DNA of 64,000 bases. Source: Physcomitrium patens (Eukaryota > Streptophyta > Bryopsida > Funariales > Funariaceae). The translations under genes were made by a program, and so were the position numbers. Of the stretch, positions 26,928-42,125 are shown piece after piece. The stretch's first letter is position 1. Each line of letters starts with the position of its first letter. The DNA is taken from positions 15,967,242 to 16,031,241 of the forward strand of contig NC_037256.1 of NCBI RefSeq assembly GCF_000002425.4, given 5' to 3'. The notes under the pieces were generated by a model, which searched no databases, was not told the origin of the DNA, and was given only the letters and a program-made list of their open reading frames with translations.

Positions 26928-26950
26928 TGTTGTTGTTGTTGTTGTTGTTG
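26928..26950. repeat. (TTG)n microsatellite
   Basis: Nearly eight perfect TTG units in non-coding DNA. Confidence 0.9.
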
Positions 26951-27487
26951 TATTTTTTGGTATTTTTTTTGTGTTTCTTTTAACGACAAGATACATGCAC
27001 TGGCACAGTGACTGCAAAACTGGTAGTATAATGAACTGAGTCACAAGAAACTGCGGCAGTTCTTAGTGAGGAGAGGTGTTGATTCACAGACATCACGGCC
27101 TGCCTGCATTGTGAATGAAAGGGGGGGGGGGACAGGAAGATGAATATTAAGCATTCAAAAAACCACCTTCAAGTGTAGATCTGCACACATTCAGAATGCC
27201 TAAGTGTCTGGATTATACTTGTCAAAATCCACGTTTATTCTTCAAATGTGTGTATATATATATATATGAGAGTCAGTTCCTGGAAATGGGATTGAAAGAA
27301 AGAAATGAATAAGAACAGTGCACAGAAACTATTTTTGTGGTATTGAATGTTGTGTTGGAGTGAGACCAAGATGGTTTACCTTAAACAAGCAAAAGTGGTG
27401 GAAAACCTCCTGTGAAGCATAGATTTCAACGTATTTGTGTAGTTTCTTAATTTGTGCCTTGAATAACTTCTTACTTGAAAATTGATT

Positions 27488-27490
<3 letters not shown>

Positions 27491-27522
<32 letters not shown>
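27491..27522. repeat. (CT)n microsatellite
   Basis: About sixteen perfect CT units. Confidence 0.9.
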
Positions 27523-27526
<4 letters not shown>

Positions 27527-27933
27527 GGTAATGACACCATTTTCTGAAGTTTATGTTTATAGTTGAAAATATTCAATTTTGGTTGTCACTTAATGAATTG
27601 ATACTAAAGGGTGGAATGAAAATATTAAAAAATTGACATAAAGTGTTGGATTGTATTTATTTATATATTTATTTATTTGAAAATCAAATTTCCATGTAAT
27701 ATTGATAGTGAAAGGTCAGAATATCAAAAAGAAATGAAAAGAGAAGGAAAGAAAAGAAGGTTAGATGTATTATTATTGATGAATTCATAAAAAGAAGAAA
27801 AGAAGAGATAGTAAAACATAAGTCACAAAAACTATGAAATACTTTTTGATCATGTTAAATAATAATAAATAAAGTTTGTTGGTTATTATTTTGTGTTTGT
27901 TCAAACTACATTGTATGTATTTCTTTATATATA

Positions 27934-28003
27934 CATATATATACACATATATATACATACATATACATACATATACATACATACATACATACATACATAC
28001 ATA
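27934..28003. repeat. (CATA)n-type microsatellite
   Basis: Mixed CATA and TATA units becoming perfect (CATA)n over the last 30 bases. Confidence 0.85.
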
Positions 28004-30749
28004 GACACTAAAATTATATGAACCTAAATGAACTAATTGTGTGATACTTTGAGATCCTATTGTTCATACACATGTGTATTAATAAAGAGAAGAATAAATC
28101 TTTACTATGGTTATAAGTTCATTGGATCATACAATAACCAAGCAAATTCTTAATCTTTGCATCCACTCTCCATCTCTACTTGTCAAACCACCCATTTTAA
28201 TCTACAAAATAAAGTATTATTATTATTAATAATAACAACAACAATAACCATATTCAAACTTTATCCTCTCACTCCTCTCAAAAAAAAAAAAAATAAAAAA
28301 AATATCACTAAGTGCCATAACAATTCTTACAACTATCGTGAACACATCAATGACTCAATTATAATCAAAACATCAAAACAATGGGGAAATTATGCCTAGC
28401 CAAATGGGAACCCTCACAAATAAAAAAACCACTTTCCCATGAGAAACGGGTGTGAACGCGACCCCATGAGAAACGGGCTCTCAAGTCAAAGAAGGAAGGC
28501 CTGACCCGCTCCCCGAAATGGATAGTGCACGCGGATCAGGGCAGCGACTGCGATACCGGTATACAGGCCCGGTATCTCACCCACATCGGTGAGCACGGGT
28601 CACTAATTTACCGGCCAAGCCCAACAAGAAGAAAAAATACACACCAGGAACAGAACAAATCGCAACACACACATACACATACAGACACAGACACATGAAC
28701 CTCGATCTGATCATGACTCGCCGCCGTGTGCAAATGAGTTTGCGACAATCGCCGTGCATGGTGGTCGAAGTTGCATCGCCCTGTGATCCCTGCTTGTGCA
28801 GAACTGAGGCAAGCAGAATTCAGCAGACATCAGTGTAATGCAGGTTAGTGTTGCAGGTTACCAGAAAATGGGTGCCTACAAACAGGAGAGAGAGAGAGAG
28901 GAGAAGATTCATGTCAGAAACATGCTGTCACGATAGCGAAAAGGCGAACTGTCACCGAGGACAAAGCGGCGATGGCAAATCCGGTGGGAGGGGGGAGAAG
29001 CTGGTGGTTCAAGATTGCTGAAGCTGAAAGAGGCCGTGAGTTGGTGGAGGTTGCTTGTGTGGAAATTTTTGTGTGTGGGTAAACGGATTCTATTTGTCCT
29101 CCCATGAAAAGAGGAGTCAACTCGCACTAGAAAACACACTTGGGAATCTGCAGCTTGTGTGAGTGTGTGCAGACTCAATCTTGGGGACAGGTTTGTTTTT
29201 TAACTTTTGTCAGTACGTGGGGTCAAGGTATTGCACTGACCAGGGGAAAAAATGGTGCCGAGACTCACCATCGGGTAATATTCTCACCGCGTGCAGATGA
29301 TGCCAGCGTGCGAGCAGCTTCAGTCTAGATCAACTTGATTTGTGCCTGGTCTGTGTGGTCACTGTACCAGACTTCCCTCTTTAATTTTCGAGTTGGAGGG
29401 AGCAGGGAGGGATCCTATACTCACGAGGATGAGATGTCGAGGAGAAGCTCTGCAAAGTTATGAATGCGTGAGTTCCTGCCTCACTGGTGGATGAGGATGT
29501 GTGAGTCAGAAAGTGAACATTCTTCCCATTTATTAGTGTTTGCAGACATTCAGGTGGTTTCTACAGCTGAGCCAGTTTGTTGGTCTTACTGGGGTCTCAT
29601 TGGGGTGAATTGTCTGTTGGTTTTGGAGCCAAAATGCTGGTTTCCAGAACGGAGGATTCTGACTTTAGCCTGCCATCTTGGATTCTGCACCTCAAGGCTG
29701 CCCTTCTAGTGGTGTTTGCTGTGAGTCCTTTGTTGTTTGAAATGGCAGATGTTGCAGGATGGTGATGATGACGATGTTTCAGTGTAGAGTACAAAGGAGT
29801 GTTGGTGGTGACAGAGGCTGGGAGAGAGGCCCTCGGCAGCGGATGTGCGCTGGTCGAACGCCAGTGTAGTTTTGGAGGTAAAACGTTCTTTGGAAATGAG
29901 TGTTGGTTGTCAATTGACTGAGGCGAATTGCGAAACCTGGTGCAGTGTCTCGTCCATCTGTGGAACAAAACTCATTACAAGAAAGCATCGAGGATGCTTC
30001 GTAGGAGAGAATGATCCGAATGGAGGTTAATTGCGTAAGCAGAGGCTTAGTTAGAACTGGTTCGAACAAGAACGCTTGGTCTGGGTCGGCTGGGCAGTAG
30101 CACTTGATCGGTTACGTTCTTCTGGTGGTGCTGAGCCCGTTTAGATGTGTAAACTTTGGGAGCCTGCGCACGTGGAGCTCATTTGTGCCACCATCACTCG
30201 AAAGAAGACGAGATTTTGGGTTTAAGTGCATTGTTCGGGGCATGAAGTGTGGGTGGAAGAGGCCACAATCGGTTGGAGAAGAAGATCTGTGCCATTGCGT
30301 ACCATGATCCCGTGCCATGCCGCTGTAGTTGGTAACATCGTGTACTGCAGATAGCGTACCCTACACCCTATGACTCTGCCGCAGAGCCCACACGTGCCGT
30401 GAAGGTTCTTTTGAATAATCTCTTTCGGTGCTCCAGCAATACCACTTTCCGAGACAATTTAGGTCAAGATCCATTTGGCACCAACAGGTCGGTGGAACTG
30501 GTTTCTTGGCGCGAGTTATTTGCAGATACGCCCACTTCCAAAGGGTGTGCAGACCCATGGCTTTCTGAAGCTTATGGTGCAAGATTTACAACTCAGTGAT
30601 GTCTTGCCCGCAGGCTCTTGATGCATAGGAGTATATTCCATGGGAAAAACTTGATATAATTAATTTTTTTTGAGTGAGGAGTTTGCAAAGATTCGATAAT
30701 AGGCTTCGATTGACCGACGGTAGGATTGGGGAATAGGTAGGGCTTAGCA

Positions 30750-33521
<2,772 letters not shown>

Positions 33522-34319
33522 ACAGTCCAAACACGCTTAGTTCTTATACACAATTCAGAGAAGGAGTTGATATTTCAGTAGTCACGTAAACCTCACAAGA
33601 TCTGGGGCATGCAGATTAGGATGGACTCTGTTTTTCAGACGCAGTTTGCGGTGCATTTCGGAGTAAACTTGCAGATCAGTCCGTGCTATCATCCCTCCTT
33701 CATCTATCTTCCTGTACTCTGTCATATCATCATTTTGTACATTGTTTTCATCAGCTTGTCAGCTATCCCAACGTTACTTGTTGTATTATATCTCGAAAAA
33801 CTTCATGTGGGTGCTGGAAGTAGATTAGTACTTGAAGGAGGTTCTTTCTTATTAGAGCTCGTAGTATCAGATGAGAGCTTTGATGGCTTCAGCTTTGGAG
33901 GCTGTTCAACTGGTTATATCTAAATCCAGTGATTTTCACTGCTTGGAATCTAAGGAGTAGTAAGTGACTTGAATTGCTAGTGGTTGTATTTTAAGCTATA
34001 TCTTGTGTAATTTGACAAGATTTTGGCTAAAAATTTCTAAGAATGTGTATTTTGATATTACTAAGCTTTATACATGAGTTTTGTGGCATTTGAGTTTTGA
34101 ATTAGCGAGATATGGTGAAATCAGTACTTAGATGTCTGTAAAGGTGATACATACCAAACCTGCTACTGAACAGACAATATCTAGAGTTCGGTAACAAGTT
34201 TACAATTGACCTTTTTTGTGTGGTAGAAGTTAAGAGTATTATCTTGGTCCTCAAAAATTTTGAACTCAATCCAATAGTTGGATTAAAAAAAAAATTGAGT
34301 GTTGAATTTTTGTAATTTT
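33522..34319. other. 3' flank of the glucanase
   Basis: This should contain the 3' untranslated region of the glucanase. A 104-codon frame (33609-33923) contains a hydrophobic stretch but matches nothing I know and lies immediately after the gene, so I read it as untranslated sequence. Confidence 0.4.
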
Positions 34320-34880
34320 GAAAGGGGGTATTGTTATTGGGTATTGGTTATTGTTACTACTATTGATTATTGTTATTGATTATTGGTTAATGTTACTACT
34401 ATTGGTTATTGATACTGGTTATTGGTAATTGTTACTACTATTGATTACTATTACTACTATTGGTTATTGTTACCAAAGCCAATTATTGTCACTGGTTATT
34501 GATTATTGTTACTATTATTGGATATTATTACTAGTTTTTGGTTACTGTTACTACTATTAGATATTGTTATTGATTATTGATTACTATTACTACTATTCAG
34601 TACTGTTATTGGTTATTGGTTATTAGTTATTGTTACTACTATTGGCTATTGTTATTGATGATTGTTACTACTATCACTTACTGTTACTGCTACTGATTAT
34701 TGTTACCAAAGCTAATTACTGTCACTGGCTATTGATTATTGTTACTACTATTGGGTATTGTCACTAGTTCTTGATTACTATTACTACTATTGGTTACTGC
34801 TATTGGTTACTGCTATTTGTTATTATTGCCAAAACTAATTACTATTATTGTTGTTGGTTAATGTTACTATTGCAGTTATT
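34320..34880. repeat. Degenerate minisatellite of TTATTGTTACTACTATTGG-like units
   Basis: For about 560 bases the sequence repeats variants of TATTG, GGTTATTG and TTACTACTATTG in irregular order, forming higher-order units of about 20-60 bases. Only the purine/pyrimidine rhythm and the words TTACTACTATTG and GGTTATTG are conserved. It is not coding on either strand. Confidence 0.85.
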
Positions 34881-35104
34881 GTATTTATGGGATTTTGATA
34901 ATTTTTGACTGCTATAGATAAATTAGTTATTGAGTAAGAAGCCATTAAACTACAAATAAGTTCTCTACACCTAGATACCGAATGTATTCCCAGATAGAAA
35001 AACATGTACTACTACAATGCATGTGATATGAACTTAACTATAAAAAAAGACAAATAAAAACTTAATTGTGCCCCCATAAAAAAATAAAAATAAAAATAAA
35101 AATA

Positions 35105-35316
35105 AATCAACAATATACATAGTATTGTATATGGCTTGAATTCATTTCGTATTTACAAGTCAAAGGGCACAGAAAGTTGAAAAATACTAAGCTAAAAAAA
35201 AAATTAAAAAATAAAAAAAAATAAAAAATTAATAATATACATAGTAATGTACATCACTTGAGCGTATTTGGTATTTACAAGTCAAAGGGCACACATTGCT
35301 GAAAATCATTAAGCCA
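35105..35316. repeat. Tandem pair of diverged ~90-bp repeats (spacing 123 bp)
   Basis: Copy one (35105-35193) and copy two (35228-35316) share AATATACATAGTA, GTATTTACAAGTCAAAGGGC and a following GAAAAT-ACTAAGC-like tail, separated by A-rich sequence. A more diverged third copy appears near 36570-36680. No transposon ends are visible. Confidence 0.65.
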
Positions 35317-37060
35317 AAAATATAAATAAAAAATACAATAAAATCAATAATTTACTAATATAATTTTAATAAAGATGATGACAATGATAATTTTTATAAG
35401 AATAATAATAATAATAATAATCAATAAAAATATATAACTAATTTAATCTTTACTCTAATATCATCAACTTTCTTCTTAAGTATAGAATCAACTTGCATCC
35501 ATAAACAATTGAAATAATTACAAAATTAAAAAAATATGACATTTATCTTCAACAAATGAAGGTCAAGAGTTAATGCCATACATATGCATTACAAAACTAG
35601 CAAAAATTAAGAAGTCTTTGCTCTATAAACCATTTGTAAACCACTCTATACTAGGCAAAACATGAGTACTTGATCTAAGAATTTTGGCAATTGGAGAGAA
35701 GATGATTTTTAGGGTTGCAACTTTGTCTTTAACAAATGAAGATCTAAAATTAACACATGGACTCTAACTCATGACAATAATGTGTTGAAGATAATAAATG
35801 ACAAAATATGTGCACCAATGAAATTGCTAAATTGATTATTATATGTGACTTTACCAAAATTATTGAAGATAAATCACATCAAGAACTTCTTTTTTGTCAT
35901 TCTCTTCAATCATCCTTACTATGTTTGTTAAATTTTCATTCCATATCTTATCAAGCATTAAAAATGCTTTATTGCTAATTACTCACAACTACAGTGTACA
36001 ATATGAAAAACAAATTAGAATGATTACCATTTTGCATCACTAGAAAATTAATAAATCAATTGGATTTGCAAGAAAATCATGATTAATGATATAAAATTCC
36101 AAAATTGAGTAAAAAAAAGTATCAAATATAGTAATATGCACTTGTTGAGGCTTAGAAGCACCAAAAGTGGTCCATCCAACATTACTTAGAGAAAAGGTGA
36201 CTTGTCTTGGTAGTGAAACTCTGTAAAAAATTGTAGCACAATACCTTGAAGAAAATGTTGAATTTCTAAATGAAAGAAGACTAGTTTGAAAGTAATATGA
36301 AAAATTCTTCTTTCTTTATCTTCAATATATAACTTGAATTGACATTGATATAATGAGTAGATTCATCTTCCTCTTATGTCTAAGTTTGAAATATTGGTCC
36401 TTATTGAGTGTTATTCTTTGTTTGAAATATTGGTCTTTATCTAGTGTTATTCTTTGTAACACTACCAATAAGAGAAGATAGTAAGAAACTATTTTTAAAA
36501 ATATATTTGCCACTAAACCAAAAATACTATAAACTCTTGAAATTTTTCATAAAAAATACTAAACACACAATGCTGGAAAAATCTAAGCTAAAGAAAGAAA
36601 ATAAAATAAAATAAAATAAAATCAGCAAAATACAAAATTTAAGCTCATTTGATATTCTCAAGCCAAAAGGCATACACCTTTGCACCAAATTCAAATTGAA
36701 TTTTGTATTAGAATTTTGAAACCTATATATTTTGAGGTGGTGATGACCAATAGAAAGAGTATTTTGTGTGTTAATAGTATCTTTTCAAAAGTTGGTGGGA
36801 GTGTTAAACATGCATATTTTGAATTTTGATAAATAAAAGGTTGAGTTAATTTTGTTTTTTTTACTTCACTATTGACAAACACAATGAGGCATGCTTGGCC
36901 AATCCAAGAGCATTTTTATCTCTTCTTATTTGTCTCCTAAGTTGTCTTATATAATAAATATATCATTTAATTTGAAAGAACATAAGCAATTGGCCCAACC
37001 AGCCAAGGCTTCACTAGCCTACTAAAGATCACCGTACTTTGAAAGCAAATCCACACTCTA
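35317..37060. other. AT-rich spacer left of the retrotransposon
   Basis: No coding sequence is recognised. It is A/T-rich with short tandem duplications and a diverged copy of the 35105-35316 repeat. Confidence 0.55.
36384..36455. repeat. 36-bp tandem duplication
   Basis: The unit beginning GTTTGAAATATTGGTC occurs at 36384-36419 and 36420-36455 with three differences. Confidence 0.85.
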
Positions 37061-37084
37061 AGTGTCGGTGATTCCACCGACACT
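37061..37084. repeat. 10-bp perfect hairpin palindrome
   Basis: AGTGTCGGTG, four bases, then CACCGACACT. The stem is perfect and GC-rich inside AT-rich DNA, so it would form a stable small hairpin. It has no T-run after it, and its role is unknown. Confidence 0.7.
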
Positions 37085-37388
37085 CACCATCGAAGCACAA
37101 ATCTGGAAACAAGTCAACAACACAGAACTTAATCTTGTGTCTAGATTCAGCAACAGTCTGTCCTCATCAATTGCACTAGATTTTTGTACGAGACCGATGA
37201 TGAGAAGCTACACCCACACAAGCTGTAGAAGACGATGACACCAAAACCAGCATAGCAAAGTTGGGTGATGCTTCCACCCCAACCGTCATACGAAGAATGA
37301 AGTCAGAGAAGAGGAAGAGGAGGAGAAAGAAGAAATAGTTGAAGAAGATAGCAGATGGTGCGCAAGGTGGTGTCACTCTTGAGATTGC

Positions 37389-37433
37389 CACTCTTTGTGC
37401 CTATCCCTACATGTGAGCTAGGCACAAAGAGTG
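37389..37433. repeat. 14-bp perfect inverted repeat, 17-bp loop
   Basis: CACTCTTTGTGCCT at 37389-37402 is matched by its exact reverse complement at 37420-37433. It lies about 150 bases left of the copia LTR. Confidence 0.75.
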
Positions 37434-37584
37434 ATTATCATTTCATTGGCAACCGTGGAGTTGCAGCATCTAGTATCGATGTCTATATGCTCAATTTGTC
37501 TAAATTGTTACTATTGCGGCAAAACCAGCAGCGAGGAAGCTTTGTAGGGTGTTGCGGAATAAAAACGGCGCCAGCAATGACTAT

Positions 37585-37755
37585 TGAATCTCAACTTACT
37601 GAGACAGTAGGGAACAACTAGTTCATAGTGACTGAATTGGACACTGGTAATGTACGCTGATGAGAACCTGATTCTATGAGAACGTTAGGCGTTTCCTTCA
37701 CCGATGGAAGGAATCGGGTATATGTGATGGATGAAGATGAGGGCAGTGTCCAACA
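37585..37755 (-). repeat. 3' LTR of the copia element
   Basis: A 171-bp direct repeat of 41955-42125 bounded by TG...CA. The two copies differ at eight positions, mostly near the ends of the sequence, and have no length difference. Confidence 0.95.
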
Positions 37756-37764
37756 CCCCCTCTT
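37756..37764 (-). other. Polypurine tract of the copia element
   Basis: AAGAGGGGG on the element strand directly touches the start of the 3' LTR, the expected place for the plus-strand primer. Confidence 0.8.
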
Positions 37765-38299
37765 GCACTCATCTTTGCACAGATTGAGGATTCTTGGTGA
37801 TATGGATCGCTTTTGGCAAATGCACGATTTTTTTTCCGGTGAATTTTATGCAAGTTTCTATGTTTTTCTTTTCTAACTTCGTTTTCTACTTTTTTGTACT
37901 AACAATCAGTTTTGTCTTTGGTGCAGTTTTGAATTTTGTTGATGTTGCTCTAAGTTCTTCTCTTATTGTTGTACCGAATTGTTGATGGGCTACTCAGCTT
38001 CATTGAGGGTCTTCTTTTCTGTGAGCATGTTACAATTGTATAGGTTGAGCCCTGTATTTTAAAGAAGCAGCCTCCATTGAATGCAACTTGTTCTTCGACG
38101 ACGCCGACTCATCTAAGTAGAACTAGTTCAGCTATGCCAAAGAAGAAATACTATGTTTTTTCGAAAGGGATTTAAGTCAAGGATTTATTCTAGTTGAGAG
38201 AAGTGTAGACTAGAAGTGAGTGACTATAGTATTTCTAAATTTAGGGTTTTTAGAACGTTATGTGATGCAAAGATGTACCTGCTAGTTAGTTGATTCAAT

Positions 38300-41200
38300 C
38301 AATATGAATTGTTGAATATCCTCTATGGTTTTTAGGTTAAGTTTTGCCTTGTAGCTTTCAAATTTAGTCCTTTCTAGGGCTTTGGTTAGTAGGTCAGCAG
38401 GTTGTTCTGATGAAACAAATTCTACTTTAATTATTCTGTCTTCCATCTTTTGTCTAGTGAAGTGTTAGTCTACTTCGAAATGTTTTGTTTTATCATGGAA
38501 CATAGGATTTTTTGCTATCTTGATACTACTTTGATTGTCACAGCCTATGCAGGTGGGTTGTTTATTGCCAAATCCTAATTCAATGATTAGTCTTCTAAGT
38601 CAAATGGCTTCACACGTGCATTTGGTTAGAGCTCTATATTCTGATTCACATGAAGATATTGCAGTAGATTGTTGTTTTCTTGAGCTCTACAAGATGGGGG
38701 TTTTGCCAAAGTAGAATAGATACGCACCTATGGATGTTCTGTAGTCTGCAACGGAGAATCCGTAGAGCTGGTTTTCCTTCCCTTCTGGAAACCAAAGACC
38801 CAGCGACGGATGTTTTCAAAGTTACTTGACGATGTGTATTGCAACATCGTAGTGGAGCTGTTGAGGATCATGCATGTATCGACTGGTTAACGAGGCAAAA
38901 TATTCGAGATCTGGTCGGGTTTAGATTACATAATGCAGCTTTCCGACAAGGGCTTGGTATGCTGTCTCGTAAGTGGGTTGAGTCTTGGTATCTTTCCTGT
39001 GAAGAAAATTCCTCTCAGTTTGCTCGACCTCCACCTTGAGGAATTTTTTCATAAGACCCAGATCGGTCATCTTGTACTCTCGGCCTAGATCTGATTTCAG
39101 TGTAGAGATGTGGGTCGGGTGCAATCTTGTAATGAATAGATCATCAACGTGGAATAAGAGGATGGTAACTGAATTGCCGGCCAGAGAGTAATACACATTA
39201 GGATCAGAGTTGATTTTATTCATGCCTCGTCGCTGAAGATCATTGTTCAGCAAACTGTACTACATACGGGGGCTTTGTTTTAGCTCATATAGTGAGCGTT
39301 TTAGCTTGCAGACTAAGTGTTCCGTTCCTGGTTTGACACATCCCTATGGTTGGTATATAAAAACATAATCTTGTAGAAAACAATTGAGGAAGGTTGTGGC
39401 AACATTGAGATGATATATTGGCCACCCATAATGGGTTGCTAGCCCGGTGATGAGGCGGATGGATTCCCACCGTACAGTAGGTGCGAATGTTTCTTAAAAA
39501 TTTACACAATGTTATTGCTGGAAGCCACGCGCAACAAATCTGGCCTTGTAGCGTTTGGATCCATCGTTAATCCCTGGTTTGATTTTGTATAGCCAATGGA
39601 CCAAAATGGGTCATACACTAGGATGGGCTTTGACGAGATCCCAAGTGTGGTTGTCTAAGTTGGATTGGTATTCTAAGGCCATGGCATCGCGCCATTGTAG
39701 ATTTAATTTAGCTTGTTCAAAGATGAAAGTTTCTCCACCTTCGTCAATGCTTCCGATGAATGCCTCCATGAAATCAGTTGGGACTTAGTTGTTATGGGAT
39801 TTTGGTGTTTGACATAGCCTTGAGGATCAGCGCAGAAGAGGTTCCGAGTTCTATTGGCTATCAAGTCGAGGAGAACAAGGTGGTATACTGGAGTTATCCT
39901 GGGATGTGTTTTGAGATTGAGAGTATGATGCAGAATGGTCGATTATCCTTGGATAATAGAACAAAATTTGCCGCGGGATCATAGCATTTGTATCCTTTCA
40001 TGCTGTCGTCAGGACTGAGAAGTATGCAAAGCTGAGATCTAGGGGCGAGTTTGCACTGACCAGGTTGTGTGTAGGTTACGTAAGCTCGTGTGCCAAATGC
40101 TTGCAGATGAGTCACATCAGGTTTAATTCCGGCAAAAAGCTCCAAAGGTGTTTTATTTGGATGCTTCTTACTAAATCGCAGATTCATGATAATACAAGAA
40201 GCCTGGACTGCTTCAGCCTAGAGTGTGTTTGGCAGGTCAGTCGATGAGGAAACATCTGGTGATGTCAAGGATTGTTTTGTTGTGGCTTTCGACTACACCG
40301 TTTTGATGAGAAGTGAATGCTTGACTGAATTGGCATTAAATACCTTGTTGTACACTCACGTTCGTTTCAACAAATCATCTATGAGAAGTTGGAAATAGCA
40401 AGCTCCTCCCATGGATGTGACCCGAAATGGCTCGACTATATCAGAGAGAATGATCTCCAGAGTTTTTGATAATTCAGTTGTCTTCATTTTTTGTACCTTT
40501 GCTCAAGTGTTCTTGCCTTGTAAGCAACTGTGACATAAAATGTTGTCTGACAGTTTCGGCAGACCTTTTAGTGGTCCTGCAGCCATCATTCGTCTCATTC
40601 CTTGATAGTGGTAGTGACCCAAACGTCTATGCCACAAAGCGACTTCGGACGACATTGTGTTGGTTGGTTCTGTTTCTACAGAGTATGCTATAATCTTCGT
40701 GCAATTCTGTATGGTTTCGCCATTCAGTCTATATAGTCCGTTTTGTGAGTCCTTGGTAGCCACATCAGCTATTTTGTCCAGGTACCTGAGAAGACACTCG
40801 TTTTTTCTAAACTCTAATTGATAATTTTTGTCTGATAAGAAGCCAGCGGAGAGTAGGTTTTTCTTGATACCTGGCGAGTAGAGAACATGAGATATTGTTT
40901 GAATTTCTCTTGAAGGCAGGCGAATAGCAACGTTGCCTACACCCGTTACATTGTGGCTATGACCACCTGCTGATGTAACATGAGTTCCAGTACTAGGTTT
41001 TAGTGAAGAGAATACTGATGCATCACTTGAAATGTGATTCGAAGCACTTGAGTCTAAATACCACGGTACTAATGAAGATATGTTGTGAGATTTTACATGA
41101 TTAATCTCAGCAATATAAGCATCTATTATATGAGAGACAGTGGTATCCTCCTCTCCTTGACCGTCCTCCTACGTCGGAATTGATGAGGTCATTGTCTCTA

Positions 41201-41861
41201 ATATCAGTTTTGAGACTGTGAATTTGACCGCTACCTGTGCCTTCTTGTCTATCTCGATTTTCTTTATGTAGCTTCGATTCCAGTTCACGAACTTTGTCGA
41301 TGATGGATCGCGGTTCTCCAAGTGAGTCAAATCTCAATCGTGAGTCTCCTGCTCCTCTGTCGATGTTGTTCCACTCATTTCGATAGTTGATGCAACAAGT
41401 AGGGTAACGTCCAATTCTTCCATCTCATCCGCCTCTTCCTTCATATCTGCTAGATATTTGTCTGTGCTACCAGTTTTGCAAGAGTGACTGTCTGATTTGT
41501 ACCGTGCTTTCAGGGATGTCTAAGAATCATGTGGATCCTTGGTACACTTGAGTAGCTTGATTGCTACACCTCCCTTCATGCTTCCGTTGATGGCGCTCAT
41601 AGCTTAACGTCTCCCGATGCGTTCTTGCTCCGGCATGGGGTTCCTTGGCGCGGTGATGCAATAATCATAGAGATTATCTCGAAGTAGTACATTCTTCATT
41701 CGAAAGGCCCAAGTCCCATAGTTTTCTACTCCAATAAGGTGGTAGGATTCAGGAATCGTAGTTTGGTTGCTAACATGCAACACATTATGAGATACAAGTG
41801 ATGTACTATCAGATTGAGCCATCCTTGCTCTTGTTGTATTTTGAACTACTGACGACATCAA
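38300..41861 (-). pseudogene. Copia gag-pol remnants
   Basis: Element-strand reading, right to left. 41861-41604: gag start with the words SYHLIGVENYGTWAFRMKN. About 41500-41107: further gag with KYLADMKEEADEMEELDVTL-like sequence. 40763-40503: GAG-pre-integrase, ALWHRRLGHYHYQGM and CHSCLQGK. About 40460-39890: integrase core and C-terminal part, including KTPLELFAGIKPDVTHLQAF. 39253-38921: reverse transcriptase with FHVDDLFIT in place of YVDD and FLKVEVEQT. About 38700-38330: RNase H with FHDKTKHFEVD and EQPADLLTKA. Stops and frameshifts separate the blocks, so the polyprotein cannot be made. A non-YVDD catalytic box alone would not kill the enzyme, but the breaks do. Confidence 0.88.
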
Positions 41862-41939
41862 ATTCGGAAGAAGACATATTCCTCTTATCTAGGTGAGCAA
41901 GTGCACTATTTGCTACCTAACCCTAAGCTCATTTGAGCG

Positions 41940-41951
41940 GCTCTGATACCA
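41940..41951 (-). other. Primer-binding site, initiator tRNA-Met
   Basis: TGGTATCAGAGC on the element strand is the standard plant copia site complementary to the 3' end of initiator methionine tRNA. It lies three bases inside the 5' LTR and fixes the orientation of the element. Confidence 0.93.
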
Positions 41952-41954
41952 TAT

Positions 41955-42125
41955 TGAATCTCGACTTACTAAGACAGTAGGGAACAACTAGTTCATAGTG
42001 ACTGAATTGGACACTGGTAATGTACGCTGATGAGAACCTGATTCTATGAGAACGTTAGACGTTTCCTTCAGGGATGGAGGGAATCGGTTGTATGTGATGG
42101 ATGAAGATGAGGGCAGTGTCCAACA
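41955..42125 (-). repeat. 5' LTR of the copia element
   Basis: The partner of 37585-37755, 171 bp, starting TGTTGGACACTGCC on the element strand. It ends, in plus coordinates, exactly one base before the ATG of the chitinase relic. Confidence 0.95.

Larger units (their letters stand above)
23990..30749. other. Spacer upstream of the glucanase, no recognised gene
   Basis: From 24000 to 28400 the DNA is AT-rich with microsatellites; 25500-26870 and 28440-30700 have ordinary composition and several open frames of 60-125 codons on both strands, none with a recognisable motif or splice chain. The final 1-1.5 kb is the likely promoter and leader of the GH9 gene. A noncoding RNA or a rapidly evolving gene in 25500-26870 or 28800-30000 cannot be ruled out. 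Confidence 0.5.
37585..42125 (-). mobile_element. Ty1/copia LTR retrotransposon, decayed
   Basis: A 4.5 kb element read on the minus strand. Both 171-bp LTRs are complete, starting TGTTGGACACTGCC and ending GAGATTCA on the element strand. A primer-binding site TGGTATCAGAGC lies three bases inside the 5' LTR, and a polypurine tract AAGAGGGGG abuts the 3' LTR. Between them, remnants appear in copia order: gag, GAG-pre-integrase, integrase core, reverse transcriptase, RNase H. The frame is broken by many stops and shifts, so no intact polyprotein remains. The LTRs differ at 8 of 171 positions, so insertion was not recent. The five bases flanking each side (ACTAT and ATGGC) do not match, so no target duplication is seen. 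Confidence 0.95.

Noticed and set aside
34320..36700. CRISPR-like array from regular short words
   Set aside because: Units are irregular, spacers are not unique, and this is plant nuclear DNA.
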